Part shown: positions 6,584 through 10,213 of the stretch, in pieces
Numbering within the stretch: position 1 is the first letter of the stretch
Layout of the letters: every line of letters starts with the position of its first letter
NCBI GenBank assembly: GCA_002434595.1
Contig: DJKK01000110.1
Coordinates: forward strand, 1-10,213
Source of the DNA: Alphaproteobacteria bacterium UBA6544
GTDB taxonomy: Bacteria > Pseudomonadota > Alphaproteobacteria > UBA8366
DNA length: 10,213 nucleotides
Direction of reading: 5' to 3'
Translations under genes and position numbers: made by a program
The notes under the pieces: generated by a model
Told to the model about the DNA's origin: nothing
What the model saw: the letters and a program-made list of their open reading frames with translations, nothing else
Databases searched by the model: none

Positions 6584-7462
6584 TCATTTCAAGCCGGACA
6601 TCGACTGACCGATAGAGCGTGGATCGCGCGCCTTGAAGGTACCCGTATCAACAGCGGTCAAGAAACGCTGTATAAGACCGTTGAATAGTTCCGGATCCTC
6701 GAGATTGATTGCATGACCCGCATTCGGCAACACAGCCAGCCATGAACTCGGGATCGTGCGCTTCATCATCAGATTGGGATCAAGACAGGGCTCGTCTTCG
6801 TCACCGGTCATGATGTAGGTCGGCACAGTCAGTTTGCGCATTTCGTCCTGCAGATCATAAAGTGATGGACGCTCACCCTGTACGCCAATGAATGTATTCG
6901 CGCATCCAAGTGGCGAATGTTCGTTGAACCGGCTCACAAATGCTGCAAATCCGCGCGGGTCCTTGTTCTCTAACTGGACCCGGGTCGGCCCATAGGCATA
7001 GAACTGGCTCACCGCTTCCATTCCCTGGTCGACGAATCTTTGGGCTATCTCAGCGGTTTCCTTGCGCCATTGATCACGGTCGCCGCCGGCACCATAACCA
7101 CATCCCGCCACCACGAGTGAGTGGGCCATTTCTGGAAAATTCAAACCGAAGTGCAATGACGCAAACCCGCCCATCGACAGGCCTATGATATGGGATTTCT
7201 CGATACCCAAATGCTTCAACACATCGCGCGCGTCCTGCGCCGCTCGCAATTGTGAATAATAATCAGAACTTTCGGGCACTTCTGAAGGCGGATACCCGCG
7301 GGCGTTATATGCAATGCAGCGATAGTTGCGGGAGAAATAGTTGAACTGGGGCTCCCACGTCCGAAGGTCGTCGGCGAACTCGTGAATGAACAGAATGGGC
7401 GTCCCCTCGCCTGCTTCCTCATAATAAAGCGTGACACCGTCGTCAGCTTCCGCATTCGGCAT
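6584..7462 (-). CDS. Alpha/beta hydrolase fold protein
   Basis: AGGGGAG precedes the start at 7462. The 292-residue protein is a single-domain alpha/beta hydrolase. PILFIHEFADDLRTW (22-36) is the oxyanion-hole region, with HEF in place of the common HGF or HGG. IIGLSMGG (92-99) is the nucleophile elbow with Ser96. TGDEDEPCLDP (219-229) holds the probable catalytic acid Asp223, and PNAGHAINLEDPELFN (246-261) places His250 as the general base. The triad is therefore intact, and the protein should hydrolyse an ester, lactone or C-C bond. It has no signal peptide, so it is cytoplasmic. It appears monocistronic: 114 nt separate its start from the folB-like gene upstream on the same strand, and I saw no clear promoter or terminator there. 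Substrate unknown. Confidence 0.9.
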   Translation of the reverse strand: MPNAEADDGVTLYYEEAGEGTPILFIHEFADDLRTWEPQFNYFSRNYRCIAYNARGYPPSEVPESSDYYSQLRAAQDARDVLKHLGIEKSHIIGLSMGGFASLHFGLNFPEMAHSLVVAGCGYGAGGDRDQWRKETAEIAQRFVDQGMEAVSQFYAYGPTRVQLENKDPRGFAAFVSRFNEHSPLGCANTFIGVQGERPSLYDLQDEMRKLTVPTYIMTGDEDEPCLDPNLMMKRTIPSSWLAVLPNAGHAINLEDPELFNGLIQRFLTAVDTGTFKARDPRSIGQSMSGLK

Positions 7463-7576
7463 TACCTATCTCCCCTATCTCACTGTCTAGCATTCATAGT
7501 TGGCGATATACGGGCAGCGACAAGGCCTGGTAATCCGATCGCTCCTGTCATTCTAAACGCGCGCCCCGCATGCCCA

Positions 7577-7951
7577 TCACAGGTCTGCTGTTTCCTTTCG
7601 CACTTCCATTTCAACGCCGACACTGTCGCAATCGGGATAGACATCCGGCTTTCGCGTCGACACCCGGGCACCTAAGACTTCGTCGGGCGTGAGACACACC
7701 TCCAAAATTTCGGCGCATAAGGTTTCCTGCAGGTTAAAGTGCCGGTCCCCAACGATGCTTCGGATGCGTTCGCGCAAGAAGTCATAGTCGAGAACCGTTT
7801 CAATTCTATCTTGGCCGTTGCCGGGGCTGGCATCTTCAGCAATCTCCAATGCCACATCGATGATAATGCGTTGCGGATTCTGCCTTTCGAATTCGTGAAT
7901 ACCGATCGAGGCAACAACCTCATAGTCCCGCAGGAAAATCCGGCGGCTCAT
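7577..7951 (-). CDS. folB: Dihydroneopterin aldolase-like protein (FolB/FolX family)
   Basis: I choose the start at 7951 (MSRRIFLRDYEVVASIGIHE): AAGGAT lies about 8 nt upstream, and the family N-terminus aligns here rather than at the ORF start at 7990. The 124-residue protein matches the 115-125 residue family. Key residues seen in E. coli FolB are present: Glu22 (SIGIHEFE), Tyr56 (VLDYDFLRE) and Lys101 (TRKPDVYPD), followed by SVGVEME. FolB converts dihydroneopterin to 6-hydroxymethyldihydropterin in folate synthesis, while FolX epimerises the triphosphate; the two are hard to separate by eye. The PTR1/FolM-like reductase gene ends 16 nt upstream, resembling the FolX-FolM link of tetrahydromonapterin synthesis. 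FolB is the default call. Confidence 0.8.
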   Translation of the reverse strand: MSRRIFLRDYEVVASIGIHEFERQNPQRIIIDVALEIAEDASPGNGQDRIETVLDYDFLRERIRSIVGDRHFNLQETLCAEILEVCLTPDEVLGARVSTRKPDVYPDCDSVGVEMEVRKETADL

Positions 7952-7967
7952 GTTCAATCCTTGTGAA

Positions 7968-8720
7968 CTACTCATCGAGGAAGGCCACATCCCGCGGCAG
8001 GCGCATCAAGGCCTGACCACCGTCCAGAAGAAGTATCTGACCGTTATAAACTTTTGACGAAAGAATAAATCGGACGGCTTTCGCGATTTCATCCGGCGCG
8101 CTGGGCTTTTCCAGCAGATTGATACGGCTCTGCCGATCGAAGTCCACTTCCGTTTGATCTCCGCTAATCGTCGTTAACCCCGGCGCGATACCACAGACGC
8201 GGATACGCGGCCCCAGTGACATAGCGGCCATTTCCGTCAATCCCTTCAAACCAAACTTGCCGATCGAATATGAGAAATAGTCCGGATTCGGACTGAAGAC
8301 TTTATTGTCCAACATATTGATGATGCAGCCCTCCCGGTCATCGGGCAATGCTTCCGCAAAGGCTTTCGTAAGAAGCGCGGGCGCGCGCAGATTGACGTCC
8401 AACTGCCGCTGCCATTGCGCCGCATCCAAGTTCGTCAGCCAGTCCGGCTCGAAAAGTGACGCATTGTTTATCAGACAATCGATCGGTCCCGCGTGCGCCA
8501 CGCAATCCGGTATTAAACGCTCCGTCGCCTCTAGGTCGGACAGGTCGCACCGTATCGTTTCGACCTGTCCGCCACATTCGTTCAATTGGGTGGCCAACGC
8601 CTCAGCGGCCGTGCTCGAACCGTTGTAATGAGCAATCACGCGCCAGCAATCGGCCGACAGCGCCCTGACAATGGCAGCGCCGATCCGGATTGCCCCTCCC
8701 GTCACCAAGGCCGTCTTCAT
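7968..8720 (-). CDS. SDR family pteridine reductase-like protein (PTR1/FolM type)
   Basis: The start at 8720 (MKTALVTGGAIRIGAAIVRA) is preceded by GGAGA and opens directly into the nucleotide-binding motif. The longer frame to 8786 adds 22 unlike residues. The 250-residue protein is a classical SDR: TGGAIRIG (7-14), CLINNAS (82-88) and YSIGK (151-155) with Tyr151 and Lys155. Two details mark the PTR1/FolM branch. Arg12 gives the TGxxxRxG pattern. Asp138 (INMLDNK) stands where ordinary SDRs carry serine, as does Asp181 in Leishmania PTR1. Such enzymes use NADPH to reduce dihydropterins, dihydromonapterin or dihydrofolate. Adjacency to the folB-like gene (16 nt) strongly supports a pterin substrate. 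Which pterin it reduces is not determined. Confidence 0.85.
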   Translation of the reverse strand: MKTALVTGGAIRIGAAIVRALSADCWRVIAHYNGSSTAAEALATQLNECGGQVETIRCDLSDLEATERLIPDCVAHAGPIDCLINNASLFEPDWLTNLDAAQWQRQLDVNLRAPALLTKAFAEALPDDREGCIINMLDNKVFSPNPDYFSYSIGKFGLKGLTEMAAMSLGPRIRVCGIAPGLTTISGDQTEVDFDRQSRINLLEKPSAPDEIAKAVRFILSSKVYNGQILLLDGGQALMRLPRDVAFLDE

Positions 8721-8799
8721 TAAATCTCCGTCTGCATTGATGCAGTGAATCGGTGGCAGCCTATAAGGCTTCACAGCAGACCGCAATTATTGGAAAGGT

Positions 8800-9144
8800 C
8801 TATTTTGCGCAACCGATACAGGTAGGGATAGCCGGATCCAATTCGATGCGCTTCTTTTCGATATCATCGCCGCACATCAGGCAATAGCTGTAATCGCCAT
8901 CGTCGATGCGCAACAAAGCAGCATTAATGCGCTGCATCTCGTCCTTGCGGCGGCGTTCAGTCTCTAAGGACATTGCCTGCGTTTGCAAATCGTCCATACG
9001 CGAGAGTCGGCCTACCGTCGTCTGATCGAGCACGACCGGCCGCGTATTGTCATGGTGCGCTTCGACTAGTCGCCTCAGCTCAGCCTTGCGCTCGATCATT
9101 TGCGTCTTAAGCGCATCGACGTCTATGTCTTTGCGGTCACTCAT
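8800..9144 (-). CDS. Short DksA/TraR-type C4 zinc-finger protein
   Basis: The 114-residue protein is shorter than E. coli DksA (151) and longer than TraR (about 73). Residues 10-80 are rich in charged heptad-like helix, predicted to form the coiled-coil hairpin that enters the RNA polymerase secondary channel. The tip region LDQTTVGRLSRMDDLQTQAM (39-58) lacks an exact DksA-type DxxDxA motif, so ppGpp-coupled activity is uncertain. The C-terminal zinc finger is intact: Cys88 and Cys91 (YCLMCGDDI), then Cys109 and Cys112 (TCIGCAK). The gene has only a weak GGAT before its start. It is divergent from prfC across 94 nt, and 79 nt separate its stop from the SDR gene on the same strand. It is probably a transcription regulator acting on RNA polymerase. 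Target genes are unknown. Confidence 0.88.
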   Translation of the reverse strand: MSDRKDIDVDALKTQMIERKAELRRLVEAHHDNTRPVVLDQTTVGRLSRMDDLQTQAMSLETERRRKDEMQRINAALLRIDDGDYSYCLMCGDDIEKKRIELDPAIPTCIGCAK

Positions 9145-9238
9145 TGATCCGTTTAAAAAGCGCCCTTAAGGCACCCTCTTAATTGCGACCGTAACATTCT
9201 GCTCCCATATCAGAGCGTACGGCAACGGAGAATTGCAC

Positions 9239-10213
9239 ATGGCTTCTGCGCTCTCGGAGACAGGGGAAAGCGCCACGGGACACCCGGTTACGCGTCGTCG
9301 GACCTTCGCTATCATTTCTCATCCGGATGCCGGTAAGACTACGCTGACGGAAAAACTGCTTCTCTTCGGCGGCGCAATCCAACTCGCGGGCGCAGTTAAG
9401 GCGCGTGGCGATCGCCGGCGCGCGCACTCCGACTGGATGAAGGTCGAGAAAGAGCGAGGCATCTCGGTTACCGTTTCGGTAATGACATTCGATTATGAAG
9501 AACGCACCTTCAATCTCCTCGACACACCGGGCCACGAAGACTTCAGCGAAGACACCTACCGGACGCTCACCGCGGTAGATTCCGCCGTCATGGTTTTGGA
9601 CGCCGCGCGCGGCATTCAGCAACAGACACGCAAACTCTTCGAAGTTTGCCGCCTTCGCGATGTACCCATCGTCACCTTTATCAACAAAATGGACCGAGAG
9701 GCGCTCGACCCATTCGACCTTTTGGACGAAATCGAGCAAACGCTAGCCCTCGATGTGACGCCCGCATCGTGGCCAATCGGCATGGGCCGCAACTTCCTTG
9801 GTTGTTACGACATCCTGCGGGACCGGCTGCTTCTTACCGAACGCAGCAAGGGAGAGACAATCGACGACGGTGTGCCCTGTGAAGGCCTGGACGACCCGAA
9901 GCTTGACGAACTCTTGCCGGCAGACGCGGTCGCCAAACTCCGGGAAGAAGTTGAAATGGCGCGCGGCCTTTGTCTTGATTTCGATCTCGATGCGTATCGT
10001 GAAGGTACGTTAACTCCGGTCTATTTTGGGAGCGCCATCAACAACTTCGGCGTTCGCGAACTACTCGACGGAATTGGCACTTACGCACCATCGCCACGCC
10101 CACAACCAACCGCGGCACGCGAAATTGCACCCGATGAAGAGAAGGTCAGCGGGTTCGTTTTCAAGGTTCAGGCGAACATGGACGCGAAACATCGCGACCG
10201 CATCGCCTTCGTC
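9239..10213 (+). CDS. prfC: Peptide chain release factor 3, partial (5' end)
   Basis: The first 325 codons of a translational GTPase run off the right edge. GGAG (9227-9230) lies 8 nt before the ATG. G motifs are all present: HPDAGKTT (28-35), the ERGISVT switch I segment (72-78), DTPGHEDFSED (95-105), NKMD (149-152) and GSAI (264-267). The sequence RRRAHSDWMKVEKERGISV, the phrase GHEDFSEDTYRTLTAVDSAV and domain II beginning at VSGFVFKVQANMD identify RF3 rather than EF-G or LepA. RF3 uses GTP to recycle RF1 and RF2 after stop-codon hydrolysis. The N-terminus carries about 20 residues before the GTPase core. The gap to the divergent dksA-like gene shows only a poor promoter candidate (TTGCGA at 9183, CATATC at 9206). 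Confidence 0.95.
   Translation, partial: MASALSETGESATGHPVTRRRTFAIISHPDAGKTTLTEKLLLFGGAIQLAGAVKARGDRRRAHSDWMKVEKERGISVTVSVMTFDYEERTFNLLDTPGHEDFSEDTYRTLTAVDSAVMVLDAARGIQQQTRKLFEVCRLRDVPIVTFINKMDREALDPFDLLDEIEQTLALDVTPASWPIGMGRNFLGCYDILRDRLLLTERSKGETIDDGVPCEGLDDPKLDELLPADAVAKLREEVEMARGLCLDFDLDAYREGTLTPVYFGSAINNFGVRELLDGIGTYAPSPRPQPTAAREIAPDEEKVSGFVFKVQANMDAKHRDRIAFV

Noticed and set aside
9179..9739. Minus-strand open frame of 186 codons over the start of prfC
   Set aside because: Antisense to the RF3 GTPase motifs; no independent support.

Overview
The window looks like a chromosomal segment of an alphaproteobacterium. The clearest pointer is a SAM-II-type riboswitch in front of a metZ-like gene, an arrangement known mainly from Alphaproteobacteria. 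Moderate-to-high GC, tightly packed genes and the small FdrA-domain protein fit this. Genus cannot be read from the sequence. No tRNA, rRNA, insertion sequence or CRISPR array was seen.

Region 1 (1-1745): a minus-strand operon encodes a free-standing FdrA-domain protein, a DUF1116 (YlbE/AllG-like) protein and the first 31 codons of FdrA itself (AllF-like). In E. coli the FdrA and YlbE homologues belong to the AllFGH oxamate carbamoyltransferase system. A divergent intergenic region with a short palindrome separates it from the next operon.

Region 2 (1746-5001): a family III (CaiB/BaiF) CoA-transferase and an HpcH/HpaI (CitE-like) lyase form a plus-strand pair. They converge, with a 4-nt overlap of 3' ends, on an enolase-superfamily acid-sugar dehydratase/racemase-like gene. 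Together they suggest catabolism of a hydroxy or sugar acid: dehydration or epimerisation, CoA activation, then C-C cleavage. The substrate is unknown.

Region 3 (5002-6575): a SAM-II aptamer and an intrinsic terminator precede a metZ-like gene (O-succinylhomoserine sulfhydrylase) that has lost roughly 180 central codons, including the PLP lysine, and is frameshifted at the junction. A beta-class-like glutathione S-transferase follows 28 nt later and may be read from the same transcript.

Region 4 (6584-9144): minus-strand genes for an alpha/beta hydrolase, a dihydroneopterin-aldolase-like protein (FolB/FolX), a PTR1/FolM-like pteridine reductase of the SDR family, and a short DksA/TraR zinc-finger protein. 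The FolB/PTR1 pair points to reduced pterin or folate metabolism.

Region 5 (9239-10213): the first 325 codons of peptide chain release factor 3 (prfC), divergent from the DksA-like gene and cut by the window end.

The most notable items are the riboswitch controlling a broken metZ, the detached FdrA C-terminal-like domain, and the PTR1-like/FolB pair. I see no clear sign of a wholly new system.
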